Below are positions 8,947-17,264 of a stretch of DNA of 64,000 nucleotides, piece by piece. The stretch is from LMUY01 sp965199105 (lineage in GTDB: Bacteria > Pseudomonadota > Alphaproteobacteria > Acetobacterales > Acetobacteraceae): contig CBDAQO010000002.1 of the NCBI GenBank assembly GCA_965199105.1, positions 2,604,001 through 2,668,000 of the forward strand, given 5' to 3'. The translations under genes were made by a program, and so were the position numbers. The notes below the pieces were generated by a model. The model saw only the letters and a list, made by a program, of their open reading frames with translations. It made no database searches and was not told the origin of the DNA. Each line of letters starts with the position of its first letter. The first letter of the stretch is position 1.

Positions 8947-9603
8947 ATGCATCACGCCAGCGCTGCCCAGCTCAACCGCGCCGAGCCGGCCGCTATGACC
9001 CGGGCCAAGCCGGAGGATGTGGCGATGCGCCAGTTGCGGCATCAGACCAAGAACGCCTTGCAGCGCATCATCGCCCAGGTGGCGAACAGCGAGCTGCGCG
9101 CCACCCAAGCCGGCAACGCGCTGGCGGACGACATCGAGCGCCGCATTTGCCTCAGCGCGCGCATTTCGGACGCGCTGTTCGGCCTCACCGAGGTGCCGCC
9201 GCCGCTCAGCCAGCGGCTGACCTCGCTGGCGGAGGCGACCGTGGCGTTGCTCGCCGAGCCGGGACAGGCCGTCAGCGTCAGCGTTGCCGCGGCCGGGCGC
9301 TGCCCCGCGGTGCTGGAGGAAACGGTGCTGCAGGTGGCGCACGAGATGGTGGTAAACGCCATCAAGCACGGCATCGCCCTGCGCGCTGCCGGGCAGATCG
9401 CGGTGCGCTTGTTCGCCGACGTCCGCGGCCGCACCACGCTGCTGGTGCGCGATGACGGCCGGGGCCCGGACGGGGCGGCGACGGGCGAGGGCATGCCGAT
9501 CATGCAGGCGCTCGCCTCGGCCTATGGCGGCCGGATCAGCCTATCCCGCAACGAGGGCTGGACCATCGCGCGGCTCGACCTGCCGGGTGGGCTGGCGAGC
9601 TAG
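8947..9603 (+). CDS. Small soluble histidine kinase-like protein
   Basis: The 218-residue protein has no membrane segment or sensor domain. A dimerisation/phospho-acceptor helix carries LRHQTKNALQRI (His32, with the H-x-x-x-N pattern of HisKA_2/HWE-type kinases), followed by an ATP-binding domain with HEMVVNAIKHG (N-box), VRDDGRGPDG (G1) and GEGMPIMQALASAYGG (G2). It probably receives its input from another protein; no response regulator is adjacent. The ATG at 8947 is chosen because GGAG (8935-8938) lies eight bases upstream. Confidence 0.8.
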   Translation: MHHASAAQLNRAEPAAMTRAKPEDVAMRQLRHQTKNALQRIIAQVANSELRATQAGNALADDIERRICLSARISDALFGLTEVPPPLSQRLTSLAEATVALLAEPGQAVSVSVAAAGRCPAVLEETVLQVAHEMVVNAIKHGIALRAAGQIAVRLFADVRGRTTLLVRDDGRGPDGAATGEGMPIMQALASAYGGRISLSRNEGWTIARLDLPGGLAS

Positions 9604-9618
9604 GACACCACGCGGACG

Positions 9619-10050
9619 TTACGATCCGGGCTGGACGTCGTTGCTGGAGTGCGAGTATCCCGCTGGCGGCTTGGCGAACGTCACGGTGACGTTGCTGCCG
9701 TAATAGTAGTCGGCGCTGGTGGCCCAATCCACCGCCAGGCCGATCAGCCCGCCGAACAACATGTTGCCCCAGATCGCCCCGTCCGACGCCGAGGCGACCG
9801 AACCCACCATCGTCTGGTAGTCCGCCTTGTCGCAGCTCACCACGATGGTCTTGCGGCTCTTGTCGACGGCGACGCTGCCCGGCGTGCTGGGCACCAGCCC
9901 GATTTGGGCGCCGTCCCGCGTGAACGAGCACGACGCGCCGGCCGGCACGCTGTTGACCGAGATGACCTGCCCGCCCCCGTCGACAATGGTGGCGCAGCCT
10001 GCCAGCAATGCGGCCAGCAGCAGCGGAATGAAGCGATGCATACGCTGCAT
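9619..10050 (-). CDS. Small lipoprotein with PEGA-like beta domain
   Basis: The 143-residue product has a lipoprotein signal (MQRMHRFIPLLLAALLAGC, Cys19), followed by a short domain with NSVPAGASCSFTRDG and the Ser/Asp-rich strand KSRKTIVVSCDKADY, resembling PEGA-type surface lipoproteins. A Gly-rich hydrophobic segment (GNMLFGGLIGLAVDWATS, about 95-112) may be a glycine-zipper that inserts in the membrane. Two Cys residues (about 41 and 73) could pair. I do not recognise a named family. The gene converges on the kinase gene with a 15-bp gap. Confidence 0.7.
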   Translation of the reverse strand: MQRMHRFIPLLLAALLAGCATIVDGGGQVISVNSVPAGASCSFTRDGAQIGLVPSTPGSVAVDKSRKTIVVSCDKADYQTMVGSVASASDGAIWGNMLFGGLIGLAVDWATSADYYYGSNVTVTFAKPPAGYSHSSNDVQPGS

Positions 10051-10125
10051 GCACCGACCCCTTGGTCACTCAGAGAGCCCAATGTCGCAGCGATTCGTTA
10101 CTGACTTGATAAAGCCGGCGCGTCA

Positions 10126-10596
10126 TTGCCCCGCTTCGAGCCGACCGACGCCGAGCGTGCCGCCGTGGCCCTGATCCGCATCAGTGGCACGGTCTGGCTG
10201 GACGAGCGCGCGGTGCAGGAGAGCTTCATCCGCTCGTCCGGCGCGGGCGGGCAGAACATCCAGAAGGTGGAGACGGCGGTCCAGATCAAGCTCGACGTGC
10301 GGCAGTGGGGCGCGCTGCCGCCCTACGCCTATGCGGCACTCGAGCGGCTGGCGGGGCGGCGGCTGTCCGCCGGCGGGGTGGTGACGCTGACGGCGCAGCG
10401 CTTCCGCACCCAGGAACGCAACCGGGCCGACGCCTGGGAGCGGCTGCTCGCCCTGTTGCGGGAGGCCGCGCTGCCGCCGCCGCGCGTCCGCCGCCCGACC
10501 CGGCCCACGCTCGGCTCGGTGCGCCGCCGGCTGACCGACAAGGCCGCCCGCGCCAAGACCAAGGCCGGCCGGCGGGACGGGGCGCCGGACGCCTAG
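10126..10596 (+). CDS. arfB: Alternative ribosome-rescue peptidyl-tRNA hydrolase ArfB
   Basis: The protein (up to 156 residues) has the GGQ catalytic motif of class-I release factors in SSGAGGQNIQKVETAVQIKL (Gly41-Gly42-Gln43) and a basic, Arg/Lys-rich C-terminal tail that in ArfB/YaeJ enters the empty mRNA channel of stalled ribosomes. It hydrolyses the peptidyl-tRNA when no stop codon is present. The start is not certain: the frame opens with a TTG at 10126, and a GTG at 10165 would give the more usual short N-terminus before IRISGTVWLDE. The stop codon lies within an inverted repeat that probably ends transcription. Confidence 0.88.
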   Translation: MPRFEPTDAERAAVALIRISGTVWLDERAVQESFIRSSGAGGQNIQKVETAVQIKLDVRQWGALPPYAYAALERLAGRRLSAGGVVTLTAQRFRTQERNRADAWERLLALLREAALPPPRVRRPTRPTLGSVRRRLTDKAARAKTKAGRRDGAPDA

Positions 10597-10698
10597 ACCA
10601 AGACCGGCTCAAATAGAGTCGCCGGTCATGGTCTAGCTCTTTGTTTTGGCGAGCATGCTTGCCAATCAAGTGACTTCACTTGATGCGGTCATGCTCTA
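10594..10698. repeat. Composite intergenic palindrome between convergent genes
   Basis: Three stems follow each other: TAGACCAAGACCGGC (10594-10608) pairs with GCCGGTCATGGTCTA (10621-10635, 14 of 15 positions); GGCGAGCATGCTTGCC is a near-palindrome (10649-10663); and ATCAAGTGA-CT-TCACTTGAT (10665-10684) is perfect. It ends in GTCATGCTCTA, which is shared with the repeat at 50621. It probably terminates both arfB and the oxidoreductase gene. Confidence 0.65.
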
Positions 10699-10704
10699 AC
10701 GGGC

Positions 10705-11676
10705 TCACACCGCCAGGATGATCTTGCCCCAGTGGCCGTTGGCCCGCATCAACGCTTGCGCCTCGTTGGCCTGGTTGAGCGGAAACACTTGCTCGATCGG
10801 CAGCGACAGCCGCCCCGCCGCCACCGCCTCCCACAGATCGGCCCGCATGCGGCGGTTGATCTCGGCCACCTCCGCGCGGCTGCGGGTGCGGAAGGTGACG
10901 CCCACGTAGCTGATGCGCCGGGCCGCGTGCAGGTCGAAATCGAACGGACCGGTCTGGCCGCCGAGCCGCCCGACATTGACGATGCGCCCCAGCACCCGGG
11001 TGGCGCGCAAATTGCCGTTGGCCACCGGGCCGGAGATCATGTCCACGATGAGGTCCACGCCCTGGCCTCCGGTCGCTGCCAGCACGGCGTCGGGCCAGGC
11101 CGGGTCCTTGCTGTCGATCGCCATGCCGGCACCGAACGAGGCCAGCTTGGCCCGGCGCTCCGGCTGGGTGGAGCTGCCGATCACCAGCCCGGCGCCCATC
11201 TGGCGGGCGATCTGCAGGCCGAGCAGGCCCACGCCCGAGCTGGCGCCCTGGATCAGCACCGACTGGCCCGGCGCCAACTGGCCGTTGGTGACCAGTGCGT
11301 CGTGCATGGTCTGCAGCGCGATCGGCAAGCTCGCCGCCTGTTCCCAGCTCATGTTGCTGTCGGGCACGCGGCTCACCCGCCCGGCATCGGCGACGGCATA
11401 CTCCGCATAGCCGCCATTGCCCGAGCACATCACCCGGTCGCCGCGCTGCAGCCCGGTGACGCCCTCGCCGAGTTCGGCCACTTCGCCGGCCCATTCCAGC
11501 CCGATCAGCGCGCCCTTGCCGCCCAGCGCACCGTGGGCATGGCCGGCCGCCATCGCCAGCTCGGCCCGGTTCAGCCCCGCGGCGCGCACCCGCACCAGCA
11601 CTTCGCCCGGGCCCGGCTGCGGGACGGCAACCTCGCTCAGCACCAACCCGTCGTCACCCACCACCATCGCCTGCAT
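10705..11676 (-). CDS. Zinc-type/quinone oxidoreductase-like medium-chain dehydrogenase
   Basis: The 323-residue protein has the GroES-like N-terminal domain (GEVLVRVRAAGLNRAEL, then GLEWAGEVAELGEGV) and a Rossmann domain with the NADPH motif GASSGVGLLGLQIA near residue 150. The catalytic and structural zinc cysteines of alcohol dehydrogenases are absent, which places it with NADPH:quinone reductase-like (QOR) members. The substrate is unknown. The ATG at 11676 is supported by GGAG eight bases upstream. It is read in the same direction as the CoA-transferase gene, 33 bp downstream of it, so an operon is likely. Confidence 0.85.
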   Translation of the reverse strand: MQAMVVGDDGLVLSEVAVPQPGPGEVLVRVRAAGLNRAELAMAAGHAHGALGGKGALIGLEWAGEVAELGEGVTGLQRGDRVMCSGNGGYAEYAVADAGRVSRVPDSNMSWEQAASLPIALQTMHDALVTNGQLAPGQSVLIQGASSGVGLLGLQIARQMGAGLVIGSSTQPERRAKLASFGAGMAIDSKDPAWPDAVLAATGGQGVDLIVDMISGPVANGNLRATRVLGRIVNVGRLGGQTGPFDFDLHAARRISYVGVTFRTRSRAEVAEINRRMRADLWEAVAAGRLSLPIEQVFPLNQANEAQALMRANGHWGKIILAV

Positions 11677-11709
11677 CGCCGACACTCCCGTTGGTCCGCC
11701 GTCGCGACA

Positions 11710-12897
11710 TTACACCACGCCGCGCTCGCGCAACCCGGCGATGGCCGCCGGGTCGAAGCCCAGCTCGGCCAGGATGGCGTCGGTATGTTCGCCCAGGCTG
11801 GGCGGGGCTGCGGTCATGCGGGCGGGGGTGCGGCTGAGCCGGGCGGCCTGGCCGACCAGCTCGATGCGGCCCAGCGTCGGGTGGTCCACCGCCTGCGCCA
11901 CACCGAGATGCTGCACCTGCGGGTCGGCGAACACGGCATCGACGCTGTTGATCGGGCCGCAGGGCACGCCGGCCGCTTCCAGCCGCTCCACCCAGGCGGC
12001 GGAGGTGGCCGTGCGGGTCACCGCCGCGATGCGCTCGTTCAGCGCCGCCCGGTTGTCGGAACGGGCCTGCCCGGTGGCGTAGTCGGGGTGGCTGACCAGT
12101 TCCGGAAAGCCCAGCACCTGGCAGAGCCGGCCGTAGATTACCTCCCCGGCGGCGGCGATGTTGATGTGGCCGTCCGCGGTGGGGAACACGCCGGTTGGGA
12201 TGCTGGTCGGGTGGTCGTTGCCGGCCTGCTGCGGCACCTCGCCCTCCACCAGGTAGCGCGCGGCCTGGAAGTCCATCATGCTGATCATCGCGTGCAGCAG
12301 GCTGCTCTGCACCCATTGGCCCTCGCCCGAGCGCTCCCGCTCATGCAGCGCCGTCATAATGCCGAGGGCGGCGAATAGCCCGGCGCAGAGGTCGGCCACC
12401 GGGATGCCGGCGCGCACCGGCCCCTGGCCCGGCAGGCCGGTGACGCTCATCAGCCCGCCCATGCCCTGCGCGATCTGGTCGAAGCCGGGGCGCATGCGGT
12501 AGGGCCCGGTCTCACCAAAGCCGCTGATGGACGCGTAGACCAGCCGCGGGTTCAGCGCCCGCATGGCCTCGTAGCCGATCCCCAGCCGGTCCTTCACGTC
12601 GGGGCGGAAGTTCTCCACCAGCACGTCCGCCTCGGCCACCAGGCGGTGCAGGATGGCGATCGCCTCGGGGGATTTCAGGTTGAGCGTCATGGCGCGCTTG
12701 TTGCGGTGCAGGTTCAGGAAGTCCGACCCGCCGCGTGGGCCGCCCAGCCCGGCGTCGCCCTCCGGCGCCTCCACCTTGATCACCTGGGCGCCGAAATCGG
12801 CGAATTGGCGCACGCAGGTGGGGCCGGCGCGCACCCGGGTGAGGTCGATCACCCTGAGGTTGGCCAATGCGCCTTGGTCGGTTGCTTGCGTCGTCAT
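11710..12897 (-). CDS. Class III (CaiB/BaiF) CoA-transferase
   Basis: The 395-residue protein has the family N-terminus (LRVIDLTRVRAGPTCVRQFADFGA), the EAPEGDAGLGG CoA-binding region, LNLHRNKRAMTLNLKS, and a catalytic-Asp region around AGIPVADLCAGLFAALGI (Asp near residue 180). Such enzymes move CoA between carboxylic acids, as in oxalate, carnitine or succinyl-CoA-dependent activation. The partner acids are not evident. The start is the ATG at 12897; the frame is open much further upstream, but that part is antisense to argS. The gene is divergent from argS and likely co-transcribed with the downstream QOR-like dehydrogenase. Confidence 0.88.
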   Translation of the reverse strand: MTTQATDQGALANLRVIDLTRVRAGPTCVRQFADFGAQVIKVEAPEGDAGLGGPRGGSDFLNLHRNKRAMTLNLKSPEAIAILHRLVAEADVLVENFRPDVKDRLGIGYEAMRALNPRLVYASISGFGETGPYRMRPGFDQIAQGMGGLMSVTGLPGQGPVRAGIPVADLCAGLFAALGIMTALHERERSGEGQWVQSSLLHAMISMMDFQAARYLVEGEVPQQAGNDHPTSIPTGVFPTADGHINIAAAGEVIYGRLCQVLGFPELVSHPDYATGQARSDNRAALNERIAAVTRTATSAAWVERLEAAGVPCGPINSVDAVFADPQVQHLGVAQAVDHPTLGRIELVGQAARLSRTPARMTAAPPSLGEHTDAILAELGFDPAAIAGLRERGVV

Positions 12898-12945
12898 GCC
12901 GTTTCCCTGGTTTTCTCGCAGACGGAACCTTAGAAGCGCGGGATC

Positions 12946-14715
12946 ATGAGCGACAATCTCTTCACTGCGATGCGCGACCGCGTGTTGCAGGCCCTGGAGG
13001 CCACCGTGCCCGGCCTGGCGCCCGAGCTGCTGGCGCGCGTGGAGGTGACGCCGACGCGGGACCCGGCGCATGGCGACATGGCGACCAACGCCGCGCTGAT
13101 CGCCGCCAAGCCGGCGCGCCAGCCGCCCGCCAAGCTCGCCGCCACCCTGGCAGCCGCCTTGGCGGGCGCGGCGGAGGTGGCGGCGGCCGAGGCGGCGGGG
13201 CCGGGATTCGTGAACCTGCGCCTGCGCCCGGCGGCCCTGCTGGCCGTCATCCCCACCATCCTGCGCGCGGGCGAAGCCTATGGCGCGAGCGAGATGGGGC
13301 AGGGGCGTCGGGTCAACGTCGAGTATGTGTCGGCTAACCCAACCGGGCCGATGCATGTCGGCCATTGCCGCGGCGCCGTGGTGGGGGACGCGCTGGCCAA
13401 CCTGCTGGCCAAGGCGGGATATGCCGTAACCAAGGAGTTCTACATCAACGACGCCGGCAACCAGGTGGCGGCGCTCGCCTGGGCAAGCTATTGGCGCTAC
13501 CTGCAGGCGGTCGGCACGGTAGTGACCGAGGCCGAGTTCGCCGCCGCGGCGCCCGGCGGGCTGCAATATGGCGGCGACTACCTCGTACCGGTCGGGCAGG
13601 CGCTGGTGGCGGAGCACGGCGCGGCGCTCGCGGCCCCGGAGGGTGGCATCGCCGACCCGGCGCGCTGGCTCGCCCCGGTGCGCGAGTTCGCCGTGCGCGC
13701 CATGCTCGCCTCCATCCGCACCGACCTCGACGCGCTCGGCGTTCGCTTCGACCGGTTCAGCTCCGAGCGGGAGCTGCTCGACTCGGGCGCGCCGGATGCG
13801 GTGATCACCCAGCTCGAGGCGGGCGGCCTGCTCTATCAAGGCACGCTGGAGCCGCCCAAGGGCAAGCTGCCGGACGATTGGGAGCCGCGCGAGCAGACCC
13901 TGTTCCGCTCCACCGCGTTCGGCGACGACGTGGACCGGCCGCTGCGCAAGTCGGACGGCAGCAACACCTATTTCGCCAACGACATCGCCTACCACGCCGC
14001 CAAGGCCGCCCGCGCCGACCTGCTGATCGACGTGCTCGGCGCCGACCATGGCGGCTACGTCTCGCGCATGAAGGCGGCGACCGCGGCGGTAACGCAGGGC
14101 CGCGTGACGCTCGAGGTCATCCTGTGCCAGATCGTGCGCGTGCTGAAGGGCGGCGAGCTGGTGCGCATGAGCAAGCGGGCCGGCACCTTCATCACCCTGG
14201 CGGACCTGCTGGACGAGGTCGGGCGGGACGCGGTGCGCTTCACCATGCTGACCCGCAAGTCCGACGCGCAGATGGATTTCGACATTGACGCCGCGGTGGC
14301 GCAGACGCGCGAGAACCCGGTGTTCTACGTCCAATACGCCCACGCCCGCTGCCGCTCCGTGCTGCGCGCCGCCGCCGAGCTGCCGGGGATGGCGGTCGAC
14401 CCGGCGGCCGCGCTGGACAGCCTGGCCGACGAGGCGGAACTGGCCCTGGTGCGCCGCCTGGCCGCCTGGCCGCGCACCGTGGAAGCGGCGGCGGAGGCAC
14501 GCGAGCCACACCGAATCGCGTTTTTCCTGTATGACTTGGCGGGCGACTTTCATATGCTGTGGAACCGAGGGCGGGATGCCGCGACCCTGCGCTTCCTCCA
14601 GCCCGATCACCCGGCCGAGACCCGCGCCCGGGTCGCGCTGGTGGCCGCGGTGGCGATGGTGATCCGCTCCGGCCTCCAGGTGATGGGGGTGACGCCGGTC
14701 GAGGAGATGCGCTGA
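12946..14715 (+). CDS. argS: Arginyl-tRNA synthetase
   Basis: The 589-residue class I synthetase is full length. It has the N-terminal Arg-tRNA-synthetase additional domain (first 110 residues), the HIGH-box variant in NPTGPMHVGHCRGAVVGD, the catalytic Rossmann core, the MSKRAGT signature that replaces KMSKS, and the C-terminal helical anticodon-binding DALR domain (from about 460). It charges tRNA-Arg in the cytoplasm. It starts the block that runs through to serS; the SPOR gene follows after 3 bp. Confidence 0.97.
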   Translation: MSDNLFTAMRDRVLQALEATVPGLAPELLARVEVTPTRDPAHGDMATNAALIAAKPARQPPAKLAATLAAALAGAAEVAAAEAAGPGFVNLRLRPAALLAVIPTILRAGEAYGASEMGQGRRVNVEYVSANPTGPMHVGHCRGAVVGDALANLLAKAGYAVTKEFYINDAGNQVAALAWASYWRYLQAVGTVVTEAEFAAAAPGGLQYGGDYLVPVGQALVAEHGAALAAPEGGIADPARWLAPVREFAVRAMLASIRTDLDALGVRFDRFSSERELLDSGAPDAVITQLEAGGLLYQGTLEPPKGKLPDDWEPREQTLFRSTAFGDDVDRPLRKSDGSNTYFANDIAYHAAKAARADLLIDVLGADHGGYVSRMKAATAAVTQGRVTLEVILCQIVRVLKGGELVRMSKRAGTFITLADLLDEVGRDAVRFTMLTRKSDAQMDFDIDAAVAQTRENPVFYVQYAHARCRSVLRAAAELPGMAVDPAAALDSLADEAELALVRRLAAWPRTVEAAAEAREPHRIAFFLYDLAGDFHMLWNRGRDAATLRFLQPDHPAETRARVALVAAVAMVIRSGLQVMGVTPVEEMR

Positions 14716-14718
14716 ACC

Positions 14719-15483
14719 ATGCCCAACCCCATCCTGTCGGACCGGCTGGCGCCCAACCGCGAAAGCTGGCGCCCGGAGCGCAGCGCGTACGACGCCGGGC
14801 CGCTGCTGCGGCGGGCGGCGCTGATCGTGGCCGCGGTGGCGTGTTTCGGCGCGGTGGTGGGCGTGGCGGCCAGCCTGTTGCGCGGCCATAGCCATGGCGT
14901 GCCGGTGATCGAGGCCGACCGCAGCCCGGTGCGCGTGAAGCCGGACAATCCGGGCGGCATGCAGATCTCGAACGAGGAGCAGCAGATCATGGACGGCAGC
15001 GACGCCGCGCATGCCGACGTGATGGCGCCGGGCCCGGAAACGCCGCAGCCGCAGGCATTGGCCGCGGAAATCCAGGCCGCGCGCCCAGCCCCCGCCGCCC
15101 CGCCCGCCGCGCCAAGCGTCCCGTCGGTCGCCCCGCTGGCCGCGCCAAGCGCTGCCGCGGTGACGCCGCCGGCACTGGCTGTGCCGCCACCCGTGCACGC
15201 GGCCCCTTCGGTGCAGGACGCGGGCAAGGCGAGTGCCGGCAAGATGGAGGTGCAACTCGCCGCCATGACGACGCGGGACGGCGCGGTCGCGGAGTGGGCG
15301 CGGCTGGCCAAGAAAATGCCGGAGCTGCTGGGCCACCGCCGTTCCGACATCGTGCAGACCGAGGTGGACGGTAAGATGTATTTCCGCCTGCGCACCGGGG
15401 GCTTCGCCGATGCCGCGTCCGCCACCGTGTTCTGCAACGAGATGCGCGACAAGGGCGCTGCCTGTGCCGTTGCCCGATCGTAG
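14719..15483 (+). CDS. SPOR-domain membrane protein
   Basis: The 254-residue protein has a cytoplasmic N-terminus, one transmembrane helix (about 31-55, LIVAAVACFGAVVGVAASLL), a long Pro/Ala linker (about 115-170) and a C-terminal SPOR domain (from KMEVQLAAMTTRDGAVAEW to CAVARS). SPOR domains bind septal peptidoglycan stripped of stem peptides. The order argS-SPOR-nagZ recurs in related alphaproteobacteria, linking this protein to wall turnover at division. It is coupled to argS by a 3-bp gap and followed by an intergenic palindrome. Confidence 0.87.
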   Translation: MPNPILSDRLAPNRESWRPERSAYDAGPLLRRAALIVAAVACFGAVVGVAASLLRGHSHGVPVIEADRSPVRVKPDNPGGMQISNEEQQIMDGSDAAHADVMAPGPETPQPQALAAEIQAARPAPAAPPAAPSVPSVAPLAAPSAAAVTPPALAVPPPVHAAPSVQDAGKASAGKMEVQLAAMTTRDGAVAEWARLAKKMPELLGHRRSDIVQTEVDGKMYFRLRTGGFADAASATVFCNEMRDKGAACAVARS

Positions 15484-15500
15484 GTGCTGGCTTCGGGCTC

Positions 15501-15538
15501 CCCTCACCCAACCCTCTCCCGGGGGGAGAGGGCTTTTT
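15501..15538. repeat. Intergenic palindromic repeat, copy 2
   Basis: CCCTCTCCC (15512-15520), GGG loop, GGGAGAGGG (15524-15532), then CTTTTT. It is preceded by the leader CCCTCACCCAAC also seen in copy 1. The stem plus T-run looks like an intrinsic terminator, here inside a co-directional gene block. Confidence 0.78.
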
Positions 15539-15564
15539 GGCCCTGGGGATAGGAAAGCGGAAGC

Positions 15565-16566
15565 TTGAAGCCGGCCATTATCGGGGTTGCCGGGCATAGC
15601 GTTACGCCTGACGAAGCCGCGCTGATTCGGGAGCATCGCCCGGCCGGCGCCATCCTGTTCGCCCGCAACATCGAAACGCCGGGTCAGGTCGCGGCGCTCA
15701 CCCTCGAGCTCGAGCGGCTGCTGCCACCGCTTGGCGTCATCATGATCGACCAGGAGGGGGGCCGCGTCGCCCGCTTGCGGCCGCCGCACTGGCTGCGCCA
15801 TCCCGCCGCGTCCCGGCTCGGCACGCTGTTCGCGACCAACCCGCCCGCCGCCCTGCGCGCCGCCTGGCTCACCGGGGCGCTGATCGGGCTGGAAGCCGCC
15901 GCGGCCGGGATCGGCGTCGTCACCGGCCCGGTGCTGGACCGTGCGGTCGCGGGGGCCAACGCCGTCATTGGGGACCGCGCGTTCGCCGCCGACCCGGCCG
16001 TCGTGGGCGAACTCGCGGCCGCCTGGGCCGCCGGGCTACTGGCCGCGGGGGTGCAGCCGGTCGGCAAGCACGCGCCGGGCCATGGCCGCGCCACCGTCGA
16101 CAGCCACGCCGCCCTGCCCACGGTGGACGCGACGCAATCGGACGACCTGGCGCCGTTCATGCGCTGTGCCCATCTACCTTGGATGATGACCGCGCACATC
16201 GTCTACGCCGCCGAGGACCCAGCCCGCCCTGCCACGCTGTCGCCAACCGTGATCGGCGAGGTGATCCGCGGCCGCATCGGGTTCGCCGGAGTGCTGGTGA
16301 GCGACGACCTGGGCATGAAGGCGATCTCCGGCTCCCCCGCCGAGAGCGCCTGCGCCGCGCTGGCCGCGGGCTGCGACCTGGCGCTGACCTGTTCGGGCGA
16401 CCTCGCCGAGGCCGCCGCCGTGCTGCAGGCCTGCCCGCCCGCCCGCGAGGCATCACTGATGCGACTGCGCGCGGCCGCCTTCCTGGCCGAACGCTCCCGC
16501 CAGGCGCTCGACCCGTCCGCCCTGCTGGCCGAGCGCGACGGCCTGCTGCCCGGCCTGCCAGCATGA
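15565..16566 (+). CDS. nagZ: Beta-N-acetylhexosaminidase NagZ (GH3)
   Basis: The 333-residue single-domain GH3 enzyme has IDQEGGRVARLR (substrate loop), the signature GKHAPGHGRATVDSH, and the nucleophile region VSDDLGM (Asp247/Asp248). It removes GlcNAc from anhydro-muropeptides in the cytoplasm during wall recycling. It carries KHAPGHG where most NagZ have KHFPGHG. The start is a TTG at 15565 (MKPAIIGVAG); no better start gives the complete N-terminus. Its stop overlaps the ATG of the protease gene (ATGA). Confidence 0.93.
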   Translation: MKPAIIGVAGHSVTPDEAALIREHRPAGAILFARNIETPGQVAALTLELERLLPPLGVIMIDQEGGRVARLRPPHWLRHPAASRLGTLFATNPPAALRAAWLTGALIGLEAAAAGIGVVTGPVLDRAVAGANAVIGDRAFAADPAVVGELAAAWAAGLLAAGVQPVGKHAPGHGRATVDSHAALPTVDATQSDDLAPFMRCAHLPWMMTAHIVYAAEDPARPATLSPTVIGEVIRGRIGFAGVLVSDDLGMKAISGSPAESACAALAAGCDLALTCSGDLAEAAAVLQACPPAREASLMRLRAAAFLAERSRQALDPSALLAERDGLLPGLPA

Positions 16567-17264
16567 GCCTCGACTGGGCCGACATCGCGGTGACGGTGGT
16601 GGCCGCGATCGGCGCCATCACCCTGCACGAGGCGGCGCACGGCATTGCCGCCTGGGCGCTCGGCGACGACACCGCCAAGCTCGCCGGCCGGCTGTCGCTC
16701 AACCCGATCCGCCATATCGACCGCTTCGGCACCATTATCCTGCCGGGGCTGCTGCTGATCAGCCAGTTGGTGCTGATCCGCCACGTCGCCTTCATGTTCG
16801 GCTGGGCCAAGCCGGTGCCGGTGAACGCCACCCGCTTCCGCCACCCCCGCCAGGACATGGCGCTGGTCGCCGCCGCCGGCCCGGCGATGAACTTCCTGCT
16901 CGCCTGGCTGGCCGCCCTGGCGCTGTCCCCGGCCGACCGGCTGCCCGGCGCCAGCGGGGACCTCGCGATCAGCTTCCTCGACATGTTCATCCTGACCAAT
17001 CTGGTGCTCGGCCTGTTCAACCTGCTGCCCATCCCGCCGATGGATGGCGGCCGCATCGTGGTGGGCGTGTTGCCGATGAACCTGGCGATGCGCTGGGCCC
17101 GGCTGGAGCGCGCCGGCATCTACCTGGTGATGCTCGGCGTCTTCCTGCTGCCCGCCGCCTTGCGCCAGTTCGGCGTCGCGTTCGACCCGGTAGGTTCGGC
17201 GCTCAACACCGTCATTCCGCGTGCCTACGACCTGGTGCTGCATTTGGCGGGCCACGGTGCCTGA
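16563..17264 (+). CDS. Site-2 protease family membrane metalloprotease
   Basis: The 233-residue polytopic protein has the HEXXH zinc site in ITLHEAAHGIAAWALGD (His22, Glu23, His26) and the third-ligand motif PPMDGGRI near residue 160, the pattern of compact S2P/M50 proteases without PDZ domain. Such enzymes cut substrates in the membrane plane. Substrate unknown. It overlaps nagZ by 4 bp and scpA by 8 bp, so it is co-translated with wall-recycling and chromosome-condensation genes. Confidence 0.88.
   Translation: MSLDWADIAVTVVAAIGAITLHEAAHGIAAWALGDDTAKLAGRLSLNPIRHIDRFGTIILPGLLLISQLVLIRHVAFMFGWAKPVPVNATRFRHPRQDMALVAAAGPAMNFLLAWLAALALSPADRLPGASGDLAISFLDMFILTNLVLGLFNLLPIPPMDGGRIVVGVLPMNLAMRWARLERAGIYLVMLGVFLLPAALRQFGVAFDPVGSALNTVIPRAYDLVLHLAGHGA

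Noticed and set aside
10732..12378. 548-codon plus-strand open frame
   Set aside because: Antisense to the QOR-like and CoA-transferase genes; composition only.
12898..15801. Long open minus-strand frame continuing upstream of the CoA-transferase gene
   Set aside because: It lies fully antisense to argS and the SPOR gene; the open frame results from high GC codon bias, and its product is Arg/His/Gly-rich without domains.
16563..17264. Peptidase acting as RseP in sigma-E signalling
   Set aside because: The protein is short and has no PDZ domain, and no anti-sigma factor lies nearby; only the general S2P label is supported.
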